Shown here: in pieces, positions 29,893 through 39,767 of the stretch
How the letters are laid out: each line of letters starts with the position of its first letter
Numbering within the stretch: position 1 is the first letter of the stretch
Origin: an uncultured Prevotellaceae bacterium
GTDB lineage: Bacteria; Bacteroidota; Bacteroidia; Bacteroidales; Bacteroidaceae
Length of the DNA stretch: 64,000 nt
NCBI GenBank assembly: GCA_946406435.1
Contig: CAMJKP010000003.1
Coordinates: 27,568-91,567, forward strand
Direction: 5' to 3'
Translations under genes and position numbers: made by a program
Notes under the pieces: model-generated
Databases searched by the model: none
Seen by the model: the letters and a program-made list of their open reading frames with translations, nothing else
What the model was told of the DNA's origin: nothing

Positions 29893-30837
29893 GTGAAAAC
29901 AAAAAGAATAGTGATAATTATCCTCATAGCCTTGGCGCTGGTCCCAACAAAAGTCAGAGCCCAATATGACGTATATTTTTCTCACTATTTCGACATGCAG
30001 ACATCTTTCAATCCTGCTGCATCAGGATTGTTTGACAAGCTGAACATCAACGCATCATATGCGATGAGTATGGTAGGTTTTGAAAACAGCCCGAAAACAG
30101 CATACGTGTCAGCAGATATGCCGTTCAACGCTTTTAACACGAGGAATGGCGTAGGTGTCAGTTTCATGAACGACAAGAAAGGTCTGTTTTCAAGACAGCA
30201 GATAAACGCTCAATACAGCTACCAGAGGAAGTTCTGGGACGGACGTCTGGCAATAGGAGTTCAGGCAGGACTATTAAGCGAATCTTTTGACGGGTCAAAG
30301 GTTGACATAGAGGACACCACAGACCCAGCATTCAGTAAGAGCGACGTAAAAGGCAACTCCATAGATTTTGGTTTCGGGCTTCATTACAGCAACGACCAAT
30401 GGTATGTGGGAGTATCTGCACAACACCTGACATCCCCCACGGTGGAACTTGGCGAGACGAATGAAATAAACATAGATCCAACGCTATATGCTACTGGCGG
30501 ATATACCTTCAAAATGAACAATCCGCTTTTCTCTGTAGCAACTTCAGCATTTGTCGCAACAGACCTTGTTGGATACAAAGGAGAACTTTCTGCACGTCTG
30601 ATTTACATATACGAAGGCAGAACTATGAGTGCAGGATTAGGATATAGTCCCAAGAACTCCACCACAATATATCTTGCAGGAAGTTTCCACGGTATAATGT
30701 TAGGCTATAGTTACGACATCTACACAAGCGGTATCAATTTCGAGAACGGTTCCCACGAACTTTTCATCGGATACCAGACTGATATAAACTTCATGCCAAA
30801 AGGAAAGAACAGGCATCAAAGTGTAAGACATCTCTAA
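29893..30837 (+). CDS. porP: PorP/SprF family type IX secretion system membrane protein
   Basis: QYDVYFSHYFDMQTSFNPAASG...; first gene of the porPKLMN order; GTG start 29893 proposed. Confidence 0.9.
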   Translation: MKTKRIVIIILIALALVPTKVRAQYDVYFSHYFDMQTSFNPAASGLFDKLNINASYAMSMVGFENSPKTAYVSADMPFNAFNTRNGVGVSFMNDKKGLFSRQQINAQYSYQRKFWDGRLAIGVQAGLLSESFDGSKVDIEDTTDPAFSKSDVKGNSIDFGFGLHYSNDQWYVGVSAQHLTSPTVELGETNEINIDPTLYATGGYTFKMNNPLFSVATSAFVATDLVGYKGELSARLIYIYEGRTMSAGLGYSPKNSTTIYLAGSFHGIMLGYSYDIYTSGINFENGSHELFIGYQTDINFMPKGKNRHQSVRHL

Positions 30838-30840
30838 TAA

Positions 30841-32304
30841 ATGAATATGAAGATAAAAAACATTATATTCACTCTTGCGATAACCAATGCGGTTTTCCTT
30901 CTTTCATCTTGCTTCGGAGGTAAGATGACATCCTCTATGTCTGGAGGAGAGGTGACAGGTGTTGGCAACGGACGAGGATTTACCGAGCCTACTCCTTACG
31001 GAATGACCATGGTAAATCGCGGTTCCTTGAGGATGGGTATCGACAGCAACGATTCTCTATGGGGTAATGTTGCTCCGGTAAAAGATATAAGTGTTGACGG
31101 ATTCTGGATGGACGAGACTGAGGTCACCAATTCAAAATACCGTCAGTTTGTGATGTGGGTACGCGACAGTATTCTCCGTACTCGTCTTGCAGATCCTGCA
31201 TATGGTGGTGATGAAACCTACCTTATTACAGAAGACCAGAACCACGACCCTATTCCTCCAAGAATCAATTGGAAGAAGCCGTTGCCTCGCAAGCCAAATG
31301 AGGATCAGCAACGCGCATACGAGAGCCTCTACATCACAAATCCTGTAACAGGAGAAAAACTCATAGATGCCTCACAGCTCATATATCGTTATGAGATCTA
31401 CGACTATACGACAGCTGCCCTTCGTCGCAATCGTATTAAGCCAGAAGAAAGAAACCTCAATACTGATATAACCGTAAATCCTGACGAAATCGTAATGATC
31501 ACAAAGGATACAGCATATATCAACGATGAAGGAAAGATAATTAGAGAATCCATCAATCGTCCTCTATCCGGACCTTGGGACTTCCTTAACACGTACATCG
31601 TCAACATCTATCCTGATACGACATGCTGGGTGAACGATTTTCCGAACTCAGACAACGAGATGTATCTTCGCAATTACTTCAGTAACCCAACATACAACGA
31701 CTATCCTGTTGTCGGCGTAACATGGGAACAAGCAAATGCTTTCTGCGCTTGGCGTACAGACTTCCTCCTCAAAGGACTTTCCGGACAGGCAAAATACATC
31801 CAGCGCTATCGTCTTCCTTCTGAAGCCGAATGGGAATATGCAGCACGTGGAAAGGATGGAACGGAGTTCCCTTGGGAAAATCCTGACGTAAAGAACGGAG
31901 ATGGCTGTTTCTACGCGAATTTCAAGCCTGACAGAGGAAACTACACCAAGGATGGTAATCTGATCACATCCAAGACTGGTATATACTCTCCTAACAGCCA
32001 CGGCCTTTATGATATGGCTGGAAATGTTGCAGAATGGACTTCTACCATATATACAGAAGCAGGTGTAGAGGCGATGAACGACCTCAACCCTAAGTTGGAA
32101 TATAATGCTGCAACCGAAGACCCATACAGGCTAAAGAAAAAAAGTGTCAGAGGCGGCTCATGGAAAGACCCTGAGAGTTTCATCCGCTCAGCATGGCGTT
32201 CTTGGGAATATCAGAATCAGCCAAGGGCATATATCGGATTCCGTTGTGTTCGCTCATTAGCAAGTCCTGCAAGTCAGAATGGCAAAGGCAAAAAGAAAAG
32301 ATAA
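30841..32304 (+). CDS. porK: T9SS ring lipoprotein PorK/GldK (SUMF1-like)
   Basis: Lipoprotein signal FLLSSCFGG, FGE-sulfatase fold motifs (DGFWMDETEVTNSKYRQFV, YRLPSEAEWEYAARG, VRGGSWKDPESFIRSAWR). Confidence 0.92.
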   Translation: MNMKIKNIIFTLAITNAVFLLSSCFGGKMTSSMSGGEVTGVGNGRGFTEPTPYGMTMVNRGSLRMGIDSNDSLWGNVAPVKDISVDGFWMDETEVTNSKYRQFVMWVRDSILRTRLADPAYGGDETYLITEDQNHDPIPPRINWKKPLPRKPNEDQQRAYESLYITNPVTGEKLIDASQLIYRYEIYDYTTAALRRNRIKPEERNLNTDITVNPDEIVMITKDTAYINDEGKIIRESINRPLSGPWDFLNTYIVNIYPDTTCWVNDFPNSDNEMYLRNYFSNPTYNDYPVVGVTWEQANAFCAWRTDFLLKGLSGQAKYIQRYRLPSEAEWEYAARGKDGTEFPWENPDVKNGDGCFYANFKPDRGNYTKDGNLITSKTGIYSPNSHGLYDMAGNVAEWTSTIYTEAGVEAMNDLNPKLEYNAATEDPYRLKKKSVRGGSWKDPESFIRSAWRSWEYQNQPRAYIGFRCVRSLASPASQNGKGKKKR

Positions 32305-32315
32305 ACAAACTCATT

Positions 32316-33245
32316 ATGACAAAATATAGCAAATATAACATAGTATATAGGCTTCAGAAATGGATGGATAGCGTTTCTGGTCAAACCTTTATGAACTACG
32401 CATATTCATGGGGTGCAGCCATCGTTATCCTCGGAACCCTATTCAAGCTCACACACCTTCCAGGCGCAAACGCCATGCTTTTCATAGGTATGGGAACTGA
32501 GGTGTTCGTATTCTTCATTTCTGCCTTTGACCGTCCATTTGACAAGACTCAAGAAGGCCGCAACCTTGCAACAGATACAGAACTTGCTGCTGCACTTGCA
32601 GCTCAAGAGGCATTAGAAAACGGTATTGAGCCAACCTCTGGAAATGCTGTCCCCGAGAATATTGCGGCTATTGCAGCCACATCAGGTAATACAGGCACAT
32701 CTCCTGCTTCACAAATATCTGGTGGAACTATCATTATCGGAGGTGGTACAATCGGAGGAGGTACAGTTTCACCATACGCACCTAAGCAAACCTCTGTCGC
32801 TCAACAAACATCTGACTCTCAGCCATCTTCTGAGGCAATATCATTTGCTCCAAGCGGTTCAGAAAAACAGCCAGAAACAGAAGCTTCTGCTCCTCAGATT
32901 GGAACACCTGCACCTGCTGTTACTCCTGAGACAGCTCAGGCTATGGAACAGGCTACCTCAACATACGTTGACCGCCTCAACGAGCTTAACGAACTCCTTC
33001 TCAAGATTGGAGCTGTTAGCGAGCGCCTCTCTATCGACTCTCAGGAAATGGAAAACCTCAACCGTACCCTTACAGGTATTGCACGTGTCTATGAGATGCA
33101 GCTCAAGGCTGCTTCTCAGCAGATTACAACCCAAGACGAGATTAATGCGGAGACACGCAAGATGGCAGATGAGATCAAGGAGCTTAATGCTGTATATGCT
33201 CGCATGATCGACGCTATGACTGTAAATATCCCAAAGCAGCAATAA
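32316..33245 (+). CDS. porL: T9SS motor protein PorL/GldL
   Basis: Two N-terminal TM helices (WGAAIVILGTLFKLTHLPGANAMLFIGMGTEVFVFFISAFDRP) and C-terminal coiled coil; start refined to ATG 32316. Confidence 0.93.
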   Translation: MTKYSKYNIVYRLQKWMDSVSGQTFMNYAYSWGAAIVILGTLFKLTHLPGANAMLFIGMGTEVFVFFISAFDRPFDKTQEGRNLATDTELAAALAAQEALENGIEPTSGNAVPENIAAIAATSGNTGTSPASQISGGTIIIGGGTIGGGTVSPYAPKQTSVAQQTSDSQPSSEAISFAPSGSEKQPETEASAPQIGTPAPAVTPETAQAMEQATSTYVDRLNELNELLLKIGAVSERLSIDSQEMENLNRTLTGIARVYEMQLKAASQQITTQDEINAETRKMADEIKELNAVYARMIDAMTVNIPKQQ

Positions 33246-33277
33246 AAGAACAAAAATAGTCAAATACAAATTAGACT

Positions 33278-34828
33278 GTGGCAATAAAGAAGAAACCGGT
33301 TTCTCCACGCCAGAAGATGATCAACCTGATGTATGTGGTCCTTATGGCTATGCTGGCGATGAATATCTCCAGCGAGGTGCTTGATGGCTTCAGCATCGTA
33401 GATGCAAGTCTGATGCAATCAACGGCAAATACGGAGAAACAGAACACCACAATATACGACGACTTTGAGACACAACTCAAGGCTAACCCTCAGAAAGTAC
33501 GTGAATGGTTTGATAAGGCAACCCTCGTCAAGCGAATGAGTGATTCCCTATATAACTACGCACAACAGCTGAAGGTTGCAATCGTCAAGGATGCTGACGG
33601 CTCAGATGGTGATGTCAACAATATCGAAAGAGTTGACGACCTCGAAGCTGCAAACCACGTAATGCTTGCCCCAGGTACAGGACAGGGTGCAAAGCTTCGC
33701 AAGGCAATAGACAACTATCGTGAGCAGATGCTAACTATGATAACCGACGAAGATAAGCGTAAAGTCATAGCAAGCAATCTCACGACAAAGATAACAGGAC
33801 GCAGAAACCCTCTCTACAAGAACTGGGAGGAGTATATGTTTGAAGGTATGCCTGTTGCAGCAGCCATCACTATGCTATCTAAGCTCCAGAGTGATATCCG
33901 ATATGCCGAGGGTGAGGTACTTCACAATCTCGTAAGCAATATCGACGTTAAGGATATCCGCGTAAACAAGCTCTCTGCTTTCGTCATCCCTAATGCACAG
34001 ACAGTCGTAAGAGGCGATAAGTTCTCCGCAAAGATTGTAATGGCGGCTGTAGATACGACCCAGCAGCCTCAGATATTCATAGGCGGTAAAGAGGTAAACC
34101 TTACCAATAGCACATACGAGTTTGTTGCAGGCAAGACAGGTGATTTCACCCTTTCCGGTTATATGACCGTACAGAATGGCGGAGGCGAGATTATCCGTCG
34201 CGACTTTGAGCAGAAATATACAGTCGTAGATCCATCTGCAACCGTATCTGCCACTATGATGAACGTACTCTATGCAGGTTACTCAAACCCTGTAAGTGTC
34301 TCAATACCAGGAGTACCACTTAACAAGGTGAGCGCAACCATGACAGGTGGTTCATTCACTCCAGTAGGTCCGGGTAAGTATATCGCCCGTCCTTCTGCTG
34401 TAGGAAAGGACGTAACAATCTCAGTTTCAAGCTTGCAGACAGGGAAGCCAGTTCACATGGGTAACTTCACTTTCCGCGTCCGTAAGCTTCCTGACCCAAC
34501 GCCATATATCCTCGTAGGCGACAACCGCTTCAAAGGTGGTGGTCTTGCAAAGGCTTCACTCCTTGGCGCAACAGGCATCAAGGCTGCTATTGACGACGGA
34601 CTTCTCGACATAGAATTCAAGGTGTCAGGTTTTGAGGCTGTCTTCTTCGATAATATGGGTAATGCTGTTCCTATCGTGAGCGAGGGAGCTTCATTCTCAG
34701 GCCGACAGATGGACACATTCCGCAAGCTGTCACGCTCAAAGCGCTTCTACATCTCAAAGGTAAAAGCGACAGGTCCTGACGGAATTTTACGCACACTACC
34801 AACCTCTATGGAGGTAATAATCAAATAA
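33278..34828 (+). CDS. porM: T9SS motor protein PorM/GldM
   Basis: SPRQKMINLMYVVLMAMLAMNISSEVLDGFSIVDASL. Confidence 0.94.
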   Translation: MAIKKKPVSPRQKMINLMYVVLMAMLAMNISSEVLDGFSIVDASLMQSTANTEKQNTTIYDDFETQLKANPQKVREWFDKATLVKRMSDSLYNYAQQLKVAIVKDADGSDGDVNNIERVDDLEAANHVMLAPGTGQGAKLRKAIDNYREQMLTMITDEDKRKVIASNLTTKITGRRNPLYKNWEEYMFEGMPVAAAITMLSKLQSDIRYAEGEVLHNLVSNIDVKDIRVNKLSAFVIPNAQTVVRGDKFSAKIVMAAVDTTQQPQIFIGGKEVNLTNSTYEFVAGKTGDFTLSGYMTVQNGGGEIIRRDFEQKYTVVDPSATVSATMMNVLYAGYSNPVSVSIPGVPLNKVSATMTGGSFTPVGPGKYIARPSAVGKDVTISVSSLQTGKPVHMGNFTFRVRKLPDPTPYILVGDNRFKGGGLAKASLLGATGIKAAIDDGLLDIEFKVSGFEAVFFDNMGNAVPIVSEGASFSGRQMDTFRKLSRSKRFYISKVKATGPDGILRTLPTSMEVIIK

Positions 34829-35919
34829 TGTGTATGAAAAAGAATATGACATATAGGAGATTATGGGCAGCAACACTTCTTGTTGTCCTCTCTCTCATTA
34901 CTTCTACCACCTTTGCCCAACCAGCAGCACGACGCGCTCAGCAGGCTCAGAAAGCACAGGCGAAGAGTAATGCCAACAATATGACAGAACGCGCGAAAAT
35001 CGCATTTCCTACCCAGCAGAAGATGCCAGAGGATGTGGTTTGGCGTCGCGACCTATATCGTCTGCTCGACCTTACAAAAGACGAGAATGGAGGACTGTAC
35101 TATCCTGTTGAGCCTGTAGGTTCGCAGATGAATCTCTTCACATACCTCTTCAAGCTCATGCTTTCCGGCCAGATAACTGCATATAAGTATAACCTGAACG
35201 GAAATGAGTCTTTCACTCCTGATGCAAAAATTAAGCCTTTGGAGTTCCTCGACAACTACAGCATCTATTACGAGAAGAAAGACGGCAGACTCAAAATCGA
35301 CAATTCCGACATCCCAAGTGCTGAGGTGAAGTCTTACTACATCAAGGAGTCATCCTACTACGACCAATATACGGCGACCTACCATACAAAGGTAGTAGCC
35401 CTCTGCCCAATCATGACTCGCGAGGATGATTTCGGAGGTCAGGCAAACACCTACCCTCTCTTCTGGGTAAAGTATGATGACATCGCCCCATTCCTCTCAA
35501 AGCAGATGATTATGACGAGCAATATCAATAATGCTGCTATGATGAGTATTGACGACTTCTTTGTAAAGACCAAATACAAGGGAGAAATCTACAAGACAAA
35601 CAACATGCTGGGCCAGACTCTCGATCAAATCGTTGCTTCTGCAGACTCCACAAATCAGGAAGCAGCAAAAAAGAAAGAGCAGCAAAAAATAGAATCCCAG
35701 ATGAAGACATTTGAGAAGAGCATCTGGGGTAATCAGGCTCGAAAGGACTCACTCGACAGCATAGCAAAAGTCGATAAAAACGGAAAGAAGAAGGCTAAAA
35801 AGACAACTCGCCGCTCATCTACCTCATCTTCAGAGGTTAAGAGTACAAAGACGAAATCAAAGTCTTCTGCCGTTTCTGCAGGTTCTGCACGAGTAAGCGT
35901 TCGTCGTCAACGTCACTAA
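34828..35919 (+). CDS. porN: T9SS ring protein PorN/GldN
   Basis: MPEDVVWRRDLYRLLDLTKDENGGLYYPVEP..., follows porM. Confidence 0.92.
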   Translation: MCMKKNMTYRRLWAATLLVVLSLITSTTFAQPAARRAQQAQKAQAKSNANNMTERAKIAFPTQQKMPEDVVWRRDLYRLLDLTKDENGGLYYPVEPVGSQMNLFTYLFKLMLSGQITAYKYNLNGNESFTPDAKIKPLEFLDNYSIYYEKKDGRLKIDNSDIPSAEVKSYYIKESSYYDQYTATYHTKVVALCPIMTREDDFGGQANTYPLFWVKYDDIAPFLSKQMIMTSNINNAAMMSIDDFFVKTKYKGEIYKTNNMLGQTLDQIVASADSTNQEAAKKKEQQKIESQMKTFEKSIWGNQARKDSLDSIAKVDKNGKKKAKKTTRRSSTSSSEVKSTKTKSKSSAVSAGSARVSVRRQRH

Positions 35920-35927
35920 ATATCCTT

Positions 35928-35990
35928 AACGCAAAGTCGCAGAGTCGCAAGGTTTTATCCTCTCTGCGTCTTTGCGACTTTGCGTTTTTA
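35928..35990 (+). repeat. ACGCAAAGTCGCAGAG-type inverted repeat, terminator-like (copy 2 of 3)
   Basis: AACGCAAAGTCGCAGAGTCGCAAGG...TCTGCGTCTTTGCGACTTTGCGTTTTTA after porN. Confidence 0.75.
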
Positions 35991-36017
35991 TTAATAAGAT
36001 TACCAACAATTACAATT

Positions 36018-36614
36018 ATGAAAAGAACATTACTTGCAATATTAGCCACGATTCTGCTCGCGCTTCCTTCAAGTGCGCAGATAAAATTCGGTATTCAGGG
36101 TGGCTTGAACATTAACAAATTCAGCATGGATACCAAGGTCATAGAGTCTGGAAATCAGGCTGGTTTCTATATCGGGCCAACATTCCTTATAGGCTTACCA
36201 ATCTTCGATGCTGAGGTAGCCGGCATCTACGATGTACGTAGGGGTGAGGTTGATGGTGAGAGCATAACCGAACAGAACGCCAACGTTCAAATAAATATCC
36301 GCAAGGGATTTGACATCAACGACAACAGTCAGATTTTCGTATTTGCCGGTCCACAATACTCTTTCAATATTGATGCTGATGGTATCGACGAGGTATCTGA
36401 TTGCGTAAAAGACTGGCGTTGGAAGAATAGCGACTTCAGCATTAACTTTGGTGGAGGTGTCAAAATCAACCATGTCGAGATAAGGGTAAACTATAACTCT
36501 GCTCTCGGAAAGACTGCCGAGGCAGAATTCAATCCAACGATTGACTCCGAAGGTGTTCACATTCTTGAGCCAAAGTCAAACGCTTGGCAGATTGGTTTGA
36601 CTTACTATTTCTAA
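36018..36614 (+). CDS. PorT family outer membrane beta-barrel protein
   Basis: IKFGIQGGLNINKFSMDTKVIESGNQAGFYIGPTFLIGLPIFDAEVAGIYDVR...GLTYYF. Confidence 0.85.
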   Translation: MKRTLLAILATILLALPSSAQIKFGIQGGLNINKFSMDTKVIESGNQAGFYIGPTFLIGLPIFDAEVAGIYDVRRGEVDGESITEQNANVQINIRKGFDINDNSQIFVFAGPQYSFNIDADGIDEVSDCVKDWRWKNSDFSINFGGGVKINHVEIRVNYNSALGKTAEAEFNPTIDSEGVHILEPKSNAWQIGLTYYF

Positions 36615-36639
36615 AATACAACAAACATACAAATAAACA

Positions 36640-36765
36640 GCCCCTAACCCCAACCCTTCCCCCGCTCGGGGGAAGGGAGTAATTACCTTTTGTCGCTATG
36701 GACTTTGAGGATTAATTCTATATTACTCCCTTCCCCCGAGCGGGGGAAGGGCCGGGGTTAGGGGC
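36640..36765. repeat. GC-rich inverted repeat, CCCCTAACCCCAACCCTTCCCCCG-type
   Basis: Arms 36640-36683 and 36722-36765, each with an internal CCCTTCCCCCG-CGGGGGAAGGG palindrome. Confidence 0.85.
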
Positions 36766-36773
36766 TTTTTGCT

Positions 36774-39077
36774 ATGAAATACGTAAACGTAATCCTCCCC
36801 CTCGGAATAGATGGCCTATATACTTACTCCGTACCTGAAAGTATGGAGAAAGATGTCGTGCCATTCATCCGCGTGAAGGTGCCGTTGGGTATTTCAAAGA
36901 CATATACAGGACTTGTCGTAAACGCCCCGACCGAGGAGATCTCAATAAAAGAGGGAGTACAGATACGCGAGATTATCGCTATTATTGATACAACTCCAAT
37001 ACTTCTCCCTCAGCAATACAAGCTCTGGACATGGATTTCCGAATACTATATGTCGCCCCTTGGTGATGTGTTTCGTGCTGCCCTGCCATCTGGCATGAAG
37101 GCAGAAGGCACTTACCGCCCAAAGACCGAGACATACATAGGCCTAACCGAGCAATATCAGAATGAGGATTCCCTTCATATAGCTCTCAATATGCTTGTTA
37201 GGGCTACCCGTCAGCTTGAGGCATTCAACTCATACCTATCCCTATCCCATTGGGACTCTATAGAGGGCGACAGCACTCGCGAGGAGGTAATAGAGGTCAC
37301 ACGCGAAGAGCTGATGAACGAGTCCCACGCAAATGCCGCTACCATTAAGAACCTATGCGATAGAGGTCTGCTGTATATCTACGACAAGGAGGTTAGCCGA
37401 CTGATGCGCGACACGTCACTCTCCCCTACCCCTAAAGCCTCAACACTAAACGAAGCCCAGCAACAGGCATACGACAGCATCTACAAGGAGTGGGAAGAGC
37501 ATAACGTGTGCCTTCTTCATGGAGTAACCTCAAGCGGAAAGACAGAGATCTACATCAAGATGATCCAACGTGCCATAGACGAAGGCAAGCAGGTGTTGTA
37601 TCTCCTTCCTGAGATAGCTCTTACCGTACAGATTACCGAGCGTCTTCATCGTGTCTTTGGCAACAGACTCGGCATATACCATTCAAAATATTCTGATGCC
37701 GAGCGTGTGGAAATATGGCAAAAGCAGCTCTCCGACCAGCCATACGACGTTATCCTCGGAGCACGTTCTGCCGTCTTCCTTCCTTTCAAGAACTTAGGAA
37801 TGGTGATTATTGACGAGGAGCACGAAAGCTCGTTCAAGCAGCAAGACCCAGCCCCTCGCTATCATGGTCGCTCAGCAGCCATCGTACTTGCTCAGATGTA
37901 TGGTGCAAAGACTCTCCTCGGAACAGCCACGCCAAGTGCTGAGACCTATTATAACGCAAATCAGAAGAAGTACGGCTACGTAACCCTCACAAAGAGGTAT
38001 CAGGACATCAAACTACCACAGATTAAGGTGGTAAACGTAAAGGACCTCCGTCATCGCAAGATAATGAGAGGTGTATTGTCACCAGACCTTAGAATGGCGA
38101 TTGGCGAGGCTTTGCATAATGGCGAACAGGTCATTCTTTTCCAGAACAGAAGAGGCTTTTCTCCCGTAATAGAATGCCACCAATGCGGCTGGGTACCTCG
38201 TTGCACAAACTGCGACGTGTCCCTAACCTACCATAAGAACCTCAACTCGCTCACCTGCCACTATTGTGGCTATACCTATCGTATGCCTACCGAGTGCCCG
38301 GATTGCCACAATCCGGAACTCAAGGACAGAGGATATGGTACGGAGAAAATTGAGGATATAATACGTGAGGAGTTTCCAGAGGCACGTATCGGTCGAATGG
38401 ACCTCGACACCACAAGAACCCGAAACGCCTACGAGCGTATCATAAGCGATTTCTCTTCCCAGAAGACAAACCTGCTTATCGGTACTCAGATGGTTACTAA
38501 GGGACTTGACTTCGACCACGTTAGCGTTGTCGGCATTCTCTCGGCTGACTCCATGCTCAACTATCCCGACTTCCGCGCTTGGGAAACCGCCTATATGATG
38601 ATAACCCAGGTGGCTGGTCGTGCAGGAAGAAAGGGCAAGCAAGGCAAGGTTATTCTCCAGACAAACAATCCCGAACTACCTATCATCAAGCAGATTGTGG
38701 GGAACGATTTTGCCGGTTACTTCCGCGACCTGGTACAGGAACGTCGTGCCTTCTTCTATCCTCCTTTCACACGCCTCATCTACATCTACCTAAAGCATCG
38801 TGACAACCAGATTGTAAACAACGCAGGCATAGAACTTGCCAACCGTCTTCGTCAGGCTCCAGCCTTGAAGGGCAAGAAAGGCACTATGATATTAGGTCCC
38901 GACAAACCAGCCGTTGCGCGTATCAAGACTCTCTGCATCCGCAAGATAGTATTGAAACTCGACCTATCCCTTCCTCTCAAAACCGTTAGGGAGAATATTA
39001 AATTCTGCGTACAACAGATGATGACAGATGCCAACTACAAATCCCTGCTCGTGCATTATGATGTAGATCCGGGATAA
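36774..39077 (+). CDS. priA: Primosomal protein N' (replication restart helicase)
   Basis: LLHGVTSSGKTEIYIKMI, LPEIALTVQITERLHRVFG, DEEHESSFKQ, zinc-binding CHQCGWVPRCTNCDVSLTYH...CHYCGYTYRMPTECPDC. Confidence 0.96.
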   Translation: MKYVNVILPLGIDGLYTYSVPESMEKDVVPFIRVKVPLGISKTYTGLVVNAPTEEISIKEGVQIREIIAIIDTTPILLPQQYKLWTWISEYYMSPLGDVFRAALPSGMKAEGTYRPKTETYIGLTEQYQNEDSLHIALNMLVRATRQLEAFNSYLSLSHWDSIEGDSTREEVIEVTREELMNESHANAATIKNLCDRGLLYIYDKEVSRLMRDTSLSPTPKASTLNEAQQQAYDSIYKEWEEHNVCLLHGVTSSGKTEIYIKMIQRAIDEGKQVLYLLPEIALTVQITERLHRVFGNRLGIYHSKYSDAERVEIWQKQLSDQPYDVILGARSAVFLPFKNLGMVIIDEEHESSFKQQDPAPRYHGRSAAIVLAQMYGAKTLLGTATPSAETYYNANQKKYGYVTLTKRYQDIKLPQIKVVNVKDLRHRKIMRGVLSPDLRMAIGEALHNGEQVILFQNRRGFSPVIECHQCGWVPRCTNCDVSLTYHKNLNSLTCHYCGYTYRMPTECPDCHNPELKDRGYGTEKIEDIIREEFPEARIGRMDLDTTRTRNAYERIISDFSSQKTNLLIGTQMVTKGLDFDHVSVVGILSADSMLNYPDFRAWETAYMMITQVAGRAGRKGKQGKVILQTNNPELPIIKQIVGNDFAGYFRDLVQERRAFFYPPFTRLIYIYLKHRDNQIVNNAGIELANRLRQAPALKGKKGTMILGPDKPAVARIKTLCIRKIVLKLDLSLPLKTVRENIKFCVQQMMTDANYKSLLVHYDVDPG

Positions 39078-39096
39078 ACAATATGAAATCGTGTTG

Positions 39097-39121
39097 GTAA
39101 CAAGTAACAGGTAACAATAAG
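39097..39121 (+). repeat. GTAACAAGTAACAGGTAACAATAAG repeat, copy 1 (forward)
   Basis: 25-nt identical to the inverse at 39223-39247. Confidence 0.85.
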
Positions 39122-39212
39122 AAAAATAGTGTAAACAGATAGCCTATTTTATATATATATATAATAAGGTATATAAACTCCTTAGAAATATTCTGTAAAA
39201 TTTTTGGCCATG

Positions 39213-39249
39213 CACTAAAATCCTTATTGTTACCTGTTACTTGTTACTG
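39213..39249 (-). repeat. 37-nt repeat, inverse copy
   Basis: CACTAAAATCCTTATTGTTACCTGTTACTTGTTACTG, exact reverse complement of 39725-39761. Confidence 0.9.
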
Positions 39250-39724
39250 GCCGGGATTTTGCTCGTCTGTTGAGCAAGATCACATTATAGTCTAAAGACA
39301 TTTAAACTAAAGATAATGAGGCTGTTATAGATATTTAAAAGACAGAGTGTAGGCGACTGATAGTCTCAATAACATAACAATAAGCATTAATTCGTGGCTG
39401 ATTCAACTTGTTCGGTATGCTTGAAAAACGCGAAAAAAAGCTCTGGTAACAATAATTCCGTTATTTTCAATGTCAATCACAATATTCACATTATCCTTCA
39501 AAAAGGGTGTGAAAACCATTCCAAAACAACATCCCCCAAATTAATACAGGCTTCACTGAGATTTGGCGAGAACTTCTCTCTCCGATGTGGTTCCGTTGTA
39601 AATCCGTTGTAAGTCCGTTGTAAATCCCATCTGCCTCCGTTTCCTACGAACGGTTTAGAAGCGGATTAGAAGCGGACTTGGAACGAAGGCATAGCTAAGA
39701 CACAACTGTGCAATTCTACCCCTA

Positions 39725-39761
39725 CAGTAACAAGTAACAGGTAACAATAAGGATTTTAGTG
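39725..39761 (+). repeat. 37-nt repeat, forward copy
   Basis: CAGTAACAAGTAACAGGTAACAATAAGGATTTTAGTG. Confidence 0.9.
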
Positions 39762-39767
39762 TCGATT

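Noticed and set aside
39394-39612. 72-aa ORF MADSTCSVCLKNAKK... between the 37-bp inverted repeats
   Set aside because: No recognisable domain and its 3' part is repeat-derived sequence; not supported as a gene
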